A stretch of DNA of 64,000 nt from Burkholderia diffusa (GTDB taxonomy: Bacteria; Pseudomonadota; Gammaproteobacteria; Burkholderiales; Burkholderiaceae): NCBI RefSeq assembly GCF_001718315.1, contig NZ_CP013362.1, positions 1,240,001 through 1,304,000 of the forward strand, in the 5' to 3' direction. This document shows positions 38,323-50,988 of the stretch, one piece after another. Position numbers and translations under genes: made by a program. Each line of letters starts with the position of its first letter. Within the stretch, counting starts at the first letter, position 1. A model generated the notes under the pieces. That model did not search any database. It was not told the origin of the DNA and was given only the letters and a program-made list of their open reading frames with translations.

Positions 38323-38356
38323 GCGCGGCTGCAGGCGGCAGGCGCGTGATGCCGCG

Positions 38357-39091
38357 TCAGGCGGCTTCGGCGGCGTCTGCGTCCGCCGACTTGCGCCACA
38401 CGCAGGTGCCCTTGACCGACTTGTCGAGTTCGTCGAGCTGGGCCTGGTGGGCGGCGAGTTCGTCGTCACTCGCCGCGAGAACCGGCAGGTCGAGCGCCGC
38501 GAGCGACACGCGTTGGCCGTTCGCCGCACCGCCGTCGGCGCCTGCGTCGTCGAGCATGTCGATCACGAGGCTGTCCTGGCCGCGCGTCATCGCGAGATAG
38601 ACCTCGGCGAGCAGTTCCGAGTCGAGCAACGCGCCGTGCAGCGTTCGATGTGCGTTGCTGATGCCGAACCGGTCGCACAGCGCGTCGAGCGAGTTGCGCT
38701 TGCCGGGAAACATCTGCTTGGCCTGCACGAGCGTGTCGATCACGCCGCCGCAATGCTCGGTGAACGGCGGCAGGTCGAGCCGCGCGAATTCGGCGTCGAG
38801 GAACGCGAGATCGAACGGCGCGTTGTGGATGATCAGCTCGGCGTCCTTCACGAAGTCGCGGATCTGGTCGACGACTTCCGCGAACTTCGGCTTGTCGCTC
38901 AGGAATTCGGTCGTCAGGCCGTGCACGGCCAGTGCGCCCGGATCACTGTCGCGCTCGGGGTTCACATAGATGTGCAGGTTGTTGCCGGTGAGCCGCCGGT
39001 TCAGCAGCTCGACGCAGCCGATTTCGATCAGGCGGTCGCCCGTGCGGGGATTCAGGCCGGTGGTTTCGGTATCGAGAATGATCTGGCGCAT
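38357..39091 (-). CDS. dnaQ: DNA polymerase III epsilon subunit (proofreading exonuclease)
   Basis: A 244-residue 3'-5' exonuclease. The ExoI motif LDTETTGL carries Asp7 and Glu9, the ExoII region has IIHNAPFDLAFLD, and the ExoIII region has HGALLDSELLAEVYLAM. The C-terminal tail, with the segment that binds the alpha subunit, follows. I chose ATG 39091 (MRQIILDTE); the frame is open to 39220. It lies 38 nt after rnhA on the same strand, the reverse of the enteric divergent rnhA/dnaQ arrangement. Confidence 0.95.
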   Translation of the reverse strand: MRQIILDTETTGLNPRTGDRLIEIGCVELLNRRLTGNNLHIYVNPERDSDPGALAVHGLTTEFLSDKPKFAEVVDQIRDFVKDAELIIHNAPFDLAFLDAEFARLDLPPFTEHCGGVIDTLVQAKQMFPGKRNSLDALCDRFGISNAHRTLHGALLDSELLAEVYLAMTRGQDSLVIDMLDDAGADGGAANGQRVSLAALDLPVLAASDDELAAHQAQLDELDKSVKGTCVWRKSADADAAEAA

Positions 39092-39129
39092 GTCGGATAA
39101 ATCGGGAAAGACTGTAGGGCGGCCTGCGT

Positions 39130-39573
39130 TCAGGCCACGAGCGATTCGACGCCGCGATTCGCGAGCGCGTCCGCGCGTTCGTTTTCGGGATGGCCCGCGT
39201 GGCCCTTCACCCAGCGCCACTCGACCTCATGCTGCACGACGAGCGCGTCGAGCCGTTTCCACAGGTCGGCGTTCTTCACTGGCGTCCTGGCCGCGGTGAC
39301 CCAGCCCTTCTTTTTCCAGCCGTGGATCCACTCGCTGATGCCTTTCTGCACGTATTGCGAGTCGGTATGGACGATCACGTGGCACGGCCGCTTCAGCGCC
39401 TCGAGCGCGGCGATCACGCCCATCAGTTCCATGCGGTTGTTGGTCGTGTCGGGCTCGCCGCCGAACAGCTCCTTTTCGCGGTCGCCGTAGCGCAACAGTG
39501 CGCCCCAGCCGCCGGGGCCGGGATTGCCCTTGCAGGCGCCGTCGGTGTAGATATCGATGGTGTCGGTGGTCAT
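39130..39573 (-). CDS. rnhA: Ribonuclease HI
   Basis: A 147-residue enzyme that cuts the RNA strand of RNA-DNA hybrids. The catalytic acidic residues are seen as Asp11 ([15 protein letters not shown]), Glu49 (NNRMELM), Asp71 (HTDSQYV) and the Asp of [10 protein letters not shown]. The basic protrusion [10 protein letters not shown] is present. Its ATG overlaps the stop of the upstream methyltransferase gene by 4 nt. Confidence 0.96.
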   Translation of the reverse strand: MTTDTIDIYTDGACKGNPGPGGWGALLRYGDREKELFGGEPDTTNNRMELMGVIAALEALKRPCHVIVHTDSQYVQKGISEWIHGWKKKGWVTAARTPVKNADLWKRLDALVVQHEVEWRWVKGHAGHPENERADALANRGVESLVA

Positions 39574-40382
39574 GAATGTTCTTGATGGGTGGTTGGGGTG
39601 GCCGCCGGCGTGAGGCCCGGCGCGAGCACGGGCTTCTTCATCTTGATCGGGCCGACGAGGCGCATGCCGCGCACGCGCTTGACGGCCGTGACCATGTAGA
39701 CGGCGCCGAAGATCGGCCACCAGCGGTCGCCGGCGGCTTCCATGAAGCCGTAGCGGGCAAGCCATTTGTCGGTGACGAGCGGCGGCCGGTAGCAGCCGAA
39801 GCGGCCGCGCTCGAGATCGAAGCCGAGCAGCTTGATCCAGTCCTTGAGCCGGATGAACGCGATCTGGTCGCGCGCGGCGGGCACGAACGGACGGTTCGCC
39901 ATGCGCCCGAACGATTGCCGCATGCCCCACAGGCTCAGCGAATTGAAGCCGGTGATCACGAGCTGGCCTTCCGGCATCAGTACGCGCTCGGCTTCGCGCA
40001 GCAGGCGGTGCGGGTCGGACGTGAACTCAAGCGTGTGCGGCATCACGATCAGGTCGACGCTTTGCGACTCGAACGGCAGGTCGAGCAGGTCGCACCACGT
40101 CGTGCTGCGACCGGCCGGCGCATGGTCGGGCGCGTGCGCCTCGCGCGCCCACGGATACTGATAGGGCGCGCTCGCGCCGCTTGCCGGGTCGAGCACGAGG
40201 CCGCGATACGGCATGCGGTTCTCGCGCAGCGCATCGAGCTGAGGCAGGCCGAGCTGCAGCGCGTGAAACCCGAAGACGTCGGACACGATCCGGTCGAGCT
40301 GTGCCTGCTCCCAGCCCAGCACGTAGCGGCCGGGCGGCGAGTCGGTCCAGGCGGGCCAGTCTATAATTTGACGATCGGACAT
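39570..40382 (-). CDS. Class I SAM-dependent methyltransferase
   Basis: A 270-residue protein with a methyltransferase domain of the Methyltransf_11 type: [11 protein letters not shown] in place of a canonical glycine motif, then [23 protein letters not shown] and [16 protein letters not shown]. The position directly upstream of rnhA and opposite gloB is conserved in many beta- and gammaproteobacteria, where the gene is annotated only as methyltransferase. The substrate is unknown. Confidence 0.87.
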   Translation of the reverse strand: MSDRQIIDWPAWTDSPPGRYVLGWEQAQLDRIVSDVFGFHALQLGLPQLDALRENRMPYRGLVLDPASGASAPYQYPWAREAHAPDHAPAGRSTTWCDLLDLPFESQSVDLIVMPHTLEFTSDPHRLLREAERVLMPEGQLVITGFNSLSLWGMRQSFGRMANRPFVPAARDQIAFIRLKDWIKLLGFDLERGRFGCYRPPLVTDKWLARYGFMEAAGDRWWPIFGAVYMVTAVKRVRGMRLVGPIKMKKPVLAPGLTPAATPTTHQEHS

Positions 40383-40400
40383 AACGATGATTGCGCGCCC

Positions 40401-41207
40401 ATGAACGAGCTGGAATACGTGCCGGTTCCGGCATTCGAAGACAACTATATCTGGCTCGTCTCGGACGGCCGCGATGCGATCGCCGTCGATCCGGGTGAAG
40501 CCGCACCCGTACGCCGTGTTCTTGCCGAACGCGGCTGGCGGTTGACCGCTATTTTACTCACGCACCATCACGCCGACCATGTCGGCGGTGTCGCCGCGCT
40601 GCGCGATGGCCAACCGGACGATGCGCCGCTGGTCGTGTTCGGCCCTGCGGCCGAGGCGATCAGCGTGGTCACGCGGCCGCTCGCGGGCGGTGATCGCGTG
40701 ACGCTCGTCGCACCGGCGCTCACGTTCGACGTGCTCGACGTGCCCGGGCATACACGCGGTCACATCGCCTATTTTCAGGCGGCCGGGCAGGGCGCCGCCG
40801 CCCCTCATGTGTTCTGCGGCGACACACTGTTCTCGTGCGGCTGCGGCCGCCTGTTCGAGGGCACGCCCGCGCAGATGCTCGCGTCGCTCGACGCGCTCGC
40901 GGCGCTGCCCGGCGACACTCGCGTGCATTGCGCACACGAATACACGCTGTCCAACATTCGCTTCGCACTCGCGTGCGAACCAGGCAATGCGGCGCTCGCC
41001 GCCTGGCGCGACGACGCACAGGCACTGCGCGCGCGAGGCGTGCCGACGCTGCCCACTACGATCGCGCACGAACGCGCCGTTAACCCGTTCATGCGGTCGG
41101 ACAGCGCGGCCATCCATGCGACGCTCGCGGCCGAGTTGCACGAAACGGTGCCGGATCGCCTGGCGGCATTCACGCTGATGCGCGAGTGGAAAAACCGGTT
41201 CCGATGA
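40401..41207 (+). CDS. gloB: Hydroxyacylglutathione hydrolase (glyoxalase II)
   Basis: A 268-residue metallo-beta-lactamase-fold enzyme that hydrolyses S-lactoylglutathione to lactate and glutathione. The metal-binding THHHADHVGG, VPGHTRGHIAYF, FCGDTLFSCGCGRLFEGT and HCAHEYTLSN motifs are all present. The start ATG 40401 is 18 nt from the divergent methyltransferase start, so the two promoters overlap. Confidence 0.95.
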   Translation: MNELEYVPVPAFEDNYIWLVSDGRDAIAVDPGEAAPVRRVLAERGWRLTAILLTHHHADHVGGVAALRDGQPDDAPLVVFGPAAEAISVVTRPLAGGDRVTLVAPALTFDVLDVPGHTRGHIAYFQAAGQGAAAPHVFCGDTLFSCGCGRLFEGTPAQMLASLDALAALPGDTRVHCAHEYTLSNIRFALACEPGNAALAAWRDDAQALRARGVPTLPTTIAHERAVNPFMRSDSAAIHATLAAELHETVPDRLAAFTLMREWKNRFR

Positions 41208-41292
41208 CGATTTCCGGAGGACTCCAAAGCTCAAGCGGAGTCTGTAAAAATTGCTCCAAATGTAGGATTTGGCTGAGTTTTCGGTGTTTTTA

Positions 41293-41321
41293 TTGACGTG
41301 AAGCACGCACTTCCGTAGTAT
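41293..41321 (+). promoter_or_regulatory. Sigma-70 promoter of mltD
   Basis: TTGACG (41293-41298), a 17-nt spacer and TAGTAT (41316-41321) form a near-consensus promoter 38 nt before the mltD start. Confidence 0.75.
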
Positions 41322-41358
41322 CGCCAGCAATTTCCAGCCGTCGGAAGCCGAGATTTTC

Positions 41359-42933
41359 ATGCGACTTATATTGAGTGCGATGGTGGTCCTGCTGCTCGCC
41401 GCTTGCGCGAGCCAGGCTCCTGTCGCCAACAACGCCGCCGATTCACAGGCGGCGTCCAACTACCTCCGTAAATCAGCCACCGCCAAAGAAACTGTCGACG
41501 TCGACAAACAATCCGTCGGCGACCTGACCAGTGCCGACTCCGATCTCTGGGGCCGCATCCGTCGCGGCTTCCAGATGCCCGACCTGCAGAGCGACCTCGT
41601 CGACATGCAGACGACCTGGTACACGCAACGTCCCGAGTACGTGCAGCGCATGACCGAGCGCTCGCAGAAGTACCTGTATCACATCGTCGAGGAACTCGAG
41701 GCGCGCCATATGCCGACCGAGCTCGCGCTGCTGCCGTTCATCGAATCCGCGTTCAACCCGCAGGCGCTGTCGGTCGCGAAGGCGGCCGGCATGTGGCAGT
41801 TCATGCCGGGCACGGGCCGCACGTACAACCTGAAGCGCAACATGTGGCAGGACGAGCGCCGCGACGTGCTCGCGTCGACGAGCGCCGCGCTCGATTACCT
41901 GTCGCGCCTGCATGACATGTTCGGCGACTGGTATCTGGCGCTGGCCGCATACAACTGGGGCGAGGGCAACGTGCAGCGTGCGATTGCGCGCAATCAGGCG
42001 GCCGGCCTGCCGACCGACTACCAGAGCCTGCGGATGCCGAACGAGACGCGCAACTACGTGCCGAAGCTGCAGGCGGTGAAGAACATCATCGCGAATCCTC
42101 AGCAGTTCGGCCTGACGCTGCCGGAGATCCCGAACCACCCGTATTTCGTGACGGTCACGACGTCGCGCGACATCGACGTGGCGGTAGCCGCGAAGCTCGC
42201 GAACCTGTCGCTCGACGAGTTCCGTTCGCTGAACCCTTCGTTCTCGAAGCCGGTGATCCTGGGCGCGACCGAGCCGCAGATCCTGCTGCCGTTCGACAAC
42301 GCGGCAGCGTTCGAGAAGAACCTGAAGGCCTACAGCGGCCAACTGTCGACGTGGACCACCTATACGGTCAGCGAGCGCGCGCGCCCGGCCGCGATCGCCG
42401 AGAAGATCGGCGTCGATGCCGATACGCTGATGTCGGTCAACAAGATTCCCGCCGGCATGCGCCTGAAGCCGGGCTCGACGATCGTCGTGCCGCGCGGCGA
42501 TGACGATGACGAGGACATCAGTGCGGACGTCGCGGAAAACGGCGTGCTCGCGATGGAGCCCGACGTGCCCGACACGCGCAAGATGCTGATTCGCGTGCGC
42601 CGCAAGCAGTCGATGGCGGCGATTGCCGGCCGCTACGGCGTGTCGGTCGGCCAGCTGAAGGCATGGAACCGCACGCATCGCGATCTCGCGATGCCGGGCC
42701 AGGCGCTCGTGCTGCACGTGCCGGTCGGTCGCGCGGTGCCGGCGGAGCCGGGTCCGGAGCGGATCGCGACGTCGACTGCCGGCGCGCATATCGAGCGCGC
42801 AAGCCTGTCCGTCGGCGGCAAGTCGCGTGGCGCGAAGCACGGTTCCGCGAAGCCGGTGGCTCGCGCGACGAAGTCTGCTCCTGCGAAGGCGGCGCCGGCC
42901 AAGGCTGTTGCACACAAGGGCAAGAAGAAGTAA
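41359..42933 (+). CDS. mltD: Membrane-bound lytic murein transglycosylase D
   Basis: A 524-residue lipoprotein that cleaves peptidoglycan with 1,6-anhydro product formation. The lipobox LAAC gives lipidated Cys16. The SLT domain (about 105-260) has the catalytic Glu129 in FIESAFNPQALS, then GMWQFMPGTGR and AYNWGEGNVQRAI. Two LysM-type modules follow (about 338-385 and 412-455). The C-terminus is a basic Lys/Ala-rich tail, longer than usual. Confidence 0.95.
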   Translation: MRLILSAMVVLLLAACASQAPVANNAADSQAASNYLRKSATAKETVDVDKQSVGDLTSADSDLWGRIRRGFQMPDLQSDLVDMQTTWYTQRPEYVQRMTERSQKYLYHIVEELEARHMPTELALLPFIESAFNPQALSVAKAAGMWQFMPGTGRTYNLKRNMWQDERRDVLASTSAALDYLSRLHDMFGDWYLALAAYNWGEGNVQRAIARNQAAGLPTDYQSLRMPNETRNYVPKLQAVKNIIANPQQFGLTLPEIPNHPYFVTVTTSRDIDVAVAAKLANLSLDEFRSLNPSFSKPVILGATEPQILLPFDNAAAFEKNLKAYSGQLSTWTTYTVSERARPAAIAEKIGVDADTLMSVNKIPAGMRLKPGSTIVVPRGDDDDEDISADVAENGVLAMEPDVPDTRKMLIRVRRKQSMAAIAGRYGVSVGQLKAWNRTHRDLAMPGQALVLHVPVGRAVPAEPGPERIATSTAGAHIERASLSVGGKSRGAKHGSAKPVARATKSAPAKAAPAKAVAHKGKKK

Positions 42934-43005
42934 CGCGGTCGCGACCGCGGCGCGGCGGTCCGGCAGGACCGCGCGCTTGCGTTATCATCCGACGAAACGC
43001 GAAGG

Positions 43006-43037
43006 AACGCCGTCACCGAGGTGACGGCGTTTTCGTT
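43006..43037 (+). terminator. Terminator after mltD
   Basis: ACGCCGTCACC, a short loop and GGTGACGGCGT followed by TTTCGTTTG, between mltD and the next transporter gene. Confidence 0.8.
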
Positions 43038-43092
43038 TGTGCCTAGCTGCGAGGCCGCTGCTTCGTGGGGCCGCGCTCACAAGGGAGGAACG

Positions 43093-44325
43093 ATGTCGTC
43101 GGTGCAGGTGAGGGTGCTCGCGCTGTTTGCGCTCGGATATTTCGTGTCGTATGTGTTCCGCGGCGTCAATCTCGGCTTCGCGCCGTTTGTCACGCACGAG
43201 CTCGGGCTCTCGGCCGCCGATCTCGGGCTGCTCACCAGTCTCTATTTCCTTGGCTTTGCCGGCGCGCAGATTCCGGCCGGCGTCCTGCTCGACCATTTTG
43301 GCCCGCGCCGCGTGGCGGCCGGGATGCTGCTGTTCGCGGCCGCTGGTGCCGCGGTGTTCGGCGTCGCGCACGACCTCGACACGATGATGGCGGGGCGGCT
43401 GCTGATTGGCGTCGGTGTATCGGTGTGTCTCGGTGCGGCGTTCAAGGCGCTTGCACAGCATTTTCCGGTCGGCCGGCTGCCGCTTGTCAACGGCCTCGTG
43501 ATGGCCGTCGGCGGCCTGGGCGGCGTCGCGGTTGGCTCGCCGCTGACCTGGCTCCTCGGGATGACGAACTGGCGTGTGATCTGCGGTGGCCTCGCGGTGC
43601 TGACGATCGTCGTCGCGGCCGCGATCGGCTTCGGCGCGCCGGAAGCCGAGCAGCCGCGCCATCAGGGCGGACTCGTCAGCCAGTTCAAGGGCACGTGGCA
43701 CATCCTCGGCAGCCGCGCGTTCTGGAAGATCTCGTCGTTCTCGATCGTCACGCAGGGCGTGTTCTATGCGATGCAGTCACTGTGGGTCGGTCCGTACCTG
43801 CGCGACGTCGCCGGATTCGATGCGCAGCACGCCGCGCGACTCGTGTCGGTGCTCGGCTTTGCGATGATGACCGGCTGCGTCGGTTTCGGCGCGGCGGCGC
43901 GCGTGCTCGAGCGCCGCGGCGTGTCCGTCCAGGCGTTCTGCGGCGTCGGCATGGCGTTGTTCGTTATCACGCAGGCCGCGATCGTCGCGCGCGTTGCGCT
44001 GTCGCCGGCTGTGCTGTGGGCGGCCTACGGGATGTTCGGCGGCGTCGGAATCCTGACTTATGCGGTCCTGGCCCGGCACTTCCCGGCCCATCTGATCGGC
44101 CGCGCGAATACGACGCTGACGCTTGTGATCTTTGTGCTGATCTTTGCGTTCCAGATCGGTATCGGCGCGGTGCTGTCGCACTGGCCGGCCGTCGACGGCC
44201 ATTACCCGGCTGCCGCGCACGTCACCGCGTGGAGCGTGCTGCTCGTGCTGCAGCTCGCGAGCGCGGTCTGGTACGTCTGGCCCGCGCGCAGTGCTGGCAA
44301 GCACGTTGATCCGGCGGTACGCTGA
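43093..44325 (+). CDS. MFS transporter
   Basis: A 410-residue major facilitator with about twelve membrane helices. Motif A-like GVLLDHFGPRRVAA lies after helix 2, and helix 4-5 carries MAGRLLIGVGVSVCLGAAFKAL. I chose ATG 43093 because GGGAGGAACG directly precedes it; the frame is open to 43021. The subfamily is not certain and no metabolic gene adjoins it, so no substrate is proposed. Confidence 0.87.
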   Translation: MSSVQVRVLALFALGYFVSYVFRGVNLGFAPFVTHELGLSAADLGLLTSLYFLGFAGAQIPAGVLLDHFGPRRVAAGMLLFAAAGAAVFGVAHDLDTMMAGRLLIGVGVSVCLGAAFKALAQHFPVGRLPLVNGLVMAVGGLGGVAVGSPLTWLLGMTNWRVICGGLAVLTIVVAAAIGFGAPEAEQPRHQGGLVSQFKGTWHILGSRAFWKISSFSIVTQGVFYAMQSLWVGPYLRDVAGFDAQHAARLVSVLGFAMMTGCVGFGAAARVLERRGVSVQAFCGVGMALFVITQAAIVARVALSPAVLWAAYGMFGGVGILTYAVLARHFPAHLIGRANTTLTLVIFVLIFAFQIGIGAVLSHWPAVDGHYPAAAHVTAWSVLLVLQLASAVWYVWPARSAGKHVDPAVR

Positions 44326-44366
44326 CGGGTAGGGCGGCTGCCGAAAACGGGGCCGCAGCAAGACGT

Positions 44367-44398
44367 GGCGCGCGCGATGCCGTGGCATCGCGCGCGCC
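44367..44398. repeat. Perfect inverted repeat upstream of the carA promoter
   Basis: The 14-nt arms GGCGCGCGCGATGC and GCATCGCGCGCGCC are exact inverted repeats around CGTG. No T run follows, so it is either a U-less terminator of the preceding gene or a protein-binding site. Confidence 0.6.
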
Positions 44399-44425
44399 AT
44401 ATGCGCGATCGGACGGCCATGTCGA

Positions 44426-44455
44426 TTGAAGATAAGGCCATTTTCGGGCTATAAT
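44426..44455 (+). promoter_or_regulatory. Sigma-70 promoter of carA
   Basis: TTGAAG (44426-44431), an 18-nt spacer and a consensus TATAAT (44450-44455). The start of transcription would lie near 44462, giving a leader of about 225 nt. Confidence 0.7.
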
Positions 44456-44687
44456 TTGAAAGTTTGTGCTGATCAACCTCGCACCCTAGCGCCTACCTCA
44501 CTTATCCCGTTCATCCGCCGCACGCCGCCTGTCGGGCGATGCCGCGAAGCCTCGTGCGCCACGCGCCGGGTTCGCGTGCCGACACCGCAGGTCGCGTCCA
44601 GCGAGCGACTCCGCGCGCCTACGCAGCGCGGCGCTCGCGCGGCAGGGTAAACAGGTCGGCAGCAGGGTGTTCCCCAAGGAGCCTCCC

Positions 44688-45833
44688 GTGTTGCCGTCTT
44701 TTTCTCCCGCCTTGCTTGCACTCGCCGACGGCACGGTCTTTCGTGGTTATTCGATCGGGGCCGAAGGCCACACGATCGGTGAAGTCGTGTTCAACACCGC
44801 GATTACCGGCTATCAGGAAATCCTGACTGATCCGAGCTACGCGCGTCAGATCGTCACGCTCACCTACCCGCATATCGGCAACGTCGGCGTCAACGCCGAA
44901 GACGTCGAAGCCACGAAAGTCCATGCCGCCGGCCTGATCATCCGTGATCTGCCTACGCTCGCATCGAACTTCCGCATGGACCGCACGCTCGGCGACTACC
45001 TGCGCGACGAAGGCGTCGTCGCGATCGCCGGCATCGATACCCGCAAGCTGACCCGTATCCTGCGCGACAAGGGCGCGCAGAACGGCTGCATCCTGGCCGG
45101 CTCGAATGACGAGGCGAAGGCGATCGAACTCGCGCGCTCGTTTCCGGGCCTCGCGGGCATGGATCTCGCGAAGGTCGTGTCGACCACGAAGCCGTTCGAG
45201 TGGAAGCAGACCGAATGGCGCCTCGGCAGCGGTTACGGCATGCAGGAAGCCCCGAAGTACCGCGTCGTCGCGTACGACTTCGGCGTCAAGTACAACATCC
45301 TGCGCATGCTCGCGGAGCGCGGTTGCCACGTGACGGTGCTGCCGGCCGAGGCGAGTGCTGCCGACGCGCTCGCGCTGAATCCGGACGGCATCTTCCTGTC
45401 GAACGGCCCGGGCGACCCGGAGCCGTGCGACTACGCGATCGCGGCAGCCCGGGAATTCATCGAGCGCGGCGTGCCGACCTTCGGCATCTGCCTCGGTCAC
45501 CAGATCATGGGCCTCGCGGTCGGCGCGAAGACGTTGAAGATGAAGACGGGCCACCACGGCGCGAACCATCCGGTGAAGGATCTCGGCGACGGTCGCGTCG
45601 TGATCACGTCGCAGAACCACGGTTTCGCGGTCGACGCGAATTCGCTGCCGGCCAACGCGCGCGTGACGCACGTGTCGCTGTTCGACGGCACGCTGCAGGG
45701 CTTCGAGCTGACCGACAAGCCGGCATTCTGCTTCCAGGGCCACCCGGAAGCGTCGCCCGGCCCGCACGACATCGCGTATCTGTTCGACCGTTTCACCGCA
45801 CTGATGGACGCGGCGAAGCAGCGCACCGCCTGA
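44688..45833 (+). CDS. carA: Carbamoyl-phosphate synthase small (glutaminase) subunit
   Basis: A 381-residue subunit that hydrolyses glutamine and delivers ammonia to CarB for arginine and pyrimidine synthesis. The class I amidotransferase triad is Cys268 (FGICLGHQ), His352 and Glu354 ([11 protein letters not shown]). The start is GTG 44688 (V-L-P-S-F), with AAGGAG 6 nt upstream. leuE and then carB follow on the same strand, so carA and carB are separated by an unrelated gene. Confidence 0.96.
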   Translation: MLPSFSPALLALADGTVFRGYSIGAEGHTIGEVVFNTAITGYQEILTDPSYARQIVTLTYPHIGNVGVNAEDVEATKVHAAGLIIRDLPTLASNFRMDRTLGDYLRDEGVVAIAGIDTRKLTRILRDKGAQNGCILAGSNDEAKAIELARSFPGLAGMDLAKVVSTTKPFEWKQTEWRLGSGYGMQEAPKYRVVAYDFGVKYNILRMLAERGCHVTVLPAEASAADALALNPDGIFLSNGPGDPEPCDYAIAAAREFIERGVPTFGICLGHQIMGLAVGAKTLKMKTGHHGANHPVKDLGDGRVVITSQNHGFAVDANSLPANARVTHVSLFDGTLQGFELTDKPAFCFQGHPEASPGPHDIAYLFDRFTALMDAAKQRTA

Positions 45834-45870
45834 CGCAACTGAAGCAATCGAAGAACGGGAGATTCGCATC

Positions 45871-46542
45871 ATGTTCGGCCACGCACTCGGCATCACGGAT
45901 ATCTGGACCTACGTGTTCGGCGTGATCTTCATCGTCCTGCTGCCGGGGCCGAACTCGATGTACGTGCTGTCGCTCGCGGCGCAGCGCGGCGTGAAGGCCG
46001 GCTATCGCGCGGCCTGCGGCGTGTTCCTCGGCGACACGGTGCTGATGGTGCTGTCCGCCGCGGGCGTCGCGTCGCTGCTGAAGGCGAACCCGCTGCTGTT
46101 CTCCGTCGTCAAGTACGGCGGTGCCGCGTACCTGCTGTACATCGGTGCCGGGATGCTGCGCGGCGCGTGGCAGAAGCTGCGCGCGCGCGCCGATGCACCG
46201 GCCGATGCGCCGCGTGCGGTCGACGGCGAGCGGTCCTTCGACAAGCCGTTCCGCAAGGCGCTGATCGTGAGCCTCCTGAATCCGAAGGCGATCCTGTTCT
46301 TCATCTCGTTCTTCATCCAGTTCGTCGACCCGGCATTCCCGCATCCCGCGCTGTCGTTCGTCGTGCTCGGGGCGATCGCGCAATGCGCGAGCTTCCTGTA
46401 CCTGAGCACGCTGATCTTCGCGGGCGCACGGCTCGCCGAGCATTTCCGCCGACGCCGCAAGCTCGCGGCGGGTGCGGCGAGCAGCGTGGGTGGCCTGTTC
46501 ATCGGCTTCTCGGTGAAGCTCGCGCTGGCCACCATGAGCTGA
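45871..46542 (+). CDS. leuE: Leucine efflux protein (LysE/RhtB family)
   Basis: A 223-residue membrane exporter with six predicted helices. The N-terminal ITDIWTYVFGVIFIVLLPGPNSMYVLSLAAQRG and SLLNPKAILFFISFFIQFVDP match LeuE. It exports leucine and related amino acids in E. coli. Here it sits between carA (37 nt) and carB (60 nt), and probably shares their transcript. The functional reason for this position is not clear. Confidence 0.9.
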   Translation: MFGHALGITDIWTYVFGVIFIVLLPGPNSMYVLSLAAQRGVKAGYRAACGVFLGDTVLMVLSAAGVASLLKANPLLFSVVKYGGAAYLLYIGAGMLRGAWQKLRARADAPADAPRAVDGERSFDKPFRKALIVSLLNPKAILFFISFFIQFVDPAFPHPALSFVVLGAIAQCASFLYLSTLIFAGARLAEHFRRRRKLAAGAASSVGGLFIGFSVKLALATMS

Positions 46543-46602
46543 GCGCAGCCGCCGATTCCGCGACATCGCCACGACAAAGATTACTTACTGAATTCACAAG
46601 CC

Positions 46603-49857
<3,255 letters not shown>

Positions 49858-49887
49858 GCGGTCAGTTTCCTGTCGAAGCAACACGTG

Positions 49888-49949
49888 CCGCGATTAAGCG
49901 GTGTTTCCGGTTCGCCGGAAATGCGCTTAATCGCGGTGATTTTTTTTAT
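49888..49949 (+). terminator. Terminator between carB and greA
   Basis: CCGCGATTAAGCG pairs with CGCTTAATCGCGG around a loop that itself contains an inner TTTCCGG/CCGGAAA hairpin, followed by TGATTTTTTTTAT. Confidence 0.85.
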
Positions 49950-49975
49950 AGCCGTTTTTAGCGATTGAGCCGTTT

Positions 49976-50452
49976 ATGAGCACCATTCCGTTGACAAAGC
50001 GTGGCGCAGAGCAACTGCGCGATGAATTGCAGCGCCTCAAGTCCGTCGAGCGGCCGGCCGTGATCAACGCGATCGCGGAGGCCCGCGCACAGGGCGATCT
50101 GTCCGAAAACGCCGAATACGACGCTGCGAAAGAAAAGCAGGGCTTCATCGAGGGTCGCATCGCGGAAATCGAGTCGAAACTGTCGGCCGCACAGGTCATC
50201 GATCCCACCGTGCTCGACGCCGAAGGCCGCGTGGTCTTCGCGTCGACGGTCGAACTCGAGGATCTCGAGTCGGGCGACACCGTCAAGTACCAGATCGTCG
50301 GCGACGACGAAGCCGACATCGATCACGGCCTGATCTCGGTCAGTTCGCCGATCGCGCGCGCGTTGATCGGCAAGTCCGAAGGCGACGTCGCGGCCGTGCA
50401 GGCGCCGAGCGGCGTGCGCGAATACGAAATCATCTCGGTCAGCTACATCTGA
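49976..50452 (+). CDS. greA: Transcription elongation factor GreA
   Basis: A 158-residue factor that stimulates RNA polymerase to cleave backtracked transcripts. The N-terminal coiled coil (1-75) carries the acidic tip region [22 protein letters not shown], and the C-terminal FKBP-like domain has [13 protein letters not shown] and [14 protein letters not shown]. The start lies 26 nt after the carB terminator, so its own promoter must overlap the terminator or lie upstream. Confidence 0.96.
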   Translation: MSTIPLTKRGAEQLRDELQRLKSVERPAVINAIAEARAQGDLSENAEYDAAKEKQGFIEGRIAEIESKLSAAQVIDPTVLDAEGRVVFASTVELEDLESGDTVKYQIVGDDEADIDHGLISVSSPIARALIGKSEGDVAAVQAPSGVREYEIISVSYI

Positions 50453-50466
50453 AGCGGGGCGACGTG

Positions 50467-50925
50467 ATGCCGCATCGCGTGTTCCGTCTGCTGTCGGCCG
50501 TGTGGGTCGGCAGCCTGCTGACGATCGGGTATGCGGTCGCGCCCGTGCTGTTCAGGACGCTGGAGCGGATGACGGCCGGCTCGGTTGCCGCCCAGTTGTT
50601 CCGCATCGAGGCGATCCTCGGTGTCGTATGCGGCGTGTTGTTGCTCGCGCTGTCGAACCAGCAGGTGCGGCGCGGCAGCGGCGATTACCGGCGCGTGCGC
50701 TGGATCGTCGCGGCGATGGTCGTGTGCGTGCTGGTCGGGTATTTTGCGCTGCAGCCGTTCATGAACGCGCTGCGGGTGGCCGCGATGGATGCGGGCACCG
50801 ATATCGCGAACTCGCCGTATGCGAGCCGCTTCGGGATGCTGCACGGCATCTCGAGCCTGTTCTATCTCGTCGAGAGCGTGCTGGGGCTGATGCTGATCTG
50901 GCGTCTGCCGGCGCAAGACGCCTGA
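50467..50925 (+). CDS. DUF4149 membrane protein
   Basis: A 152-residue protein with four hydrophobic segments and the DUF4149 pattern (VWVGSLLTIGYAVAPVLF, then GMLHGISSLFYLVESVLGL). It is 14 nt after greA and so probably in its operon. GTG 50464 could also start it. The function is unknown; the greA neighbourhood is typical in Burkholderiales. Confidence 0.85.
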   Translation: MPHRVFRLLSAVWVGSLLTIGYAVAPVLFRTLERMTAGSVAAQLFRIEAILGVVCGVLLLALSNQQVRRGSGDYRRVRWIVAAMVVCVLVGYFALQPFMNALRVAAMDAGTDIANSPYASRFGMLHGISSLFYLVESVLGLMLIWRLPAQDA

Positions 50926-50956
50926 GCCTGAAGGCCTGAGCGTCGCACCGGCAGGG

Positions 50957-50978
50957 CGGCACGGGGTACCCCGTGCCG
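50957..50978. terminator. Hairpin between convergent DUF4149 and yhbY genes
   Basis: CGGCACGGGGT/ACCCCGTGCCG is a perfect 22-nt palindrome between convergent genes. No T run follows, so the role as a terminator is inferred. Confidence 0.5.
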
Positions 50979-50988
50979 CGCGGCAGGA

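Larger units (their letters stand above)
44326..44687. other. Control region and long leader of carA
   Basis: The region holds a perfect inverted repeat (44367-44398), the carA promoter (44426-44455) and an untranslated leader of about 225 nt with several GC-rich arms. No gene is supported in it. Confidence 0.55.

Noticed and set aside
43006-43093. A start at 43021 for the MFS gene
   Set aside because: 43021 lies within the mltD terminator hairpin; ATG 43093 has a clear ribosome-binding site.
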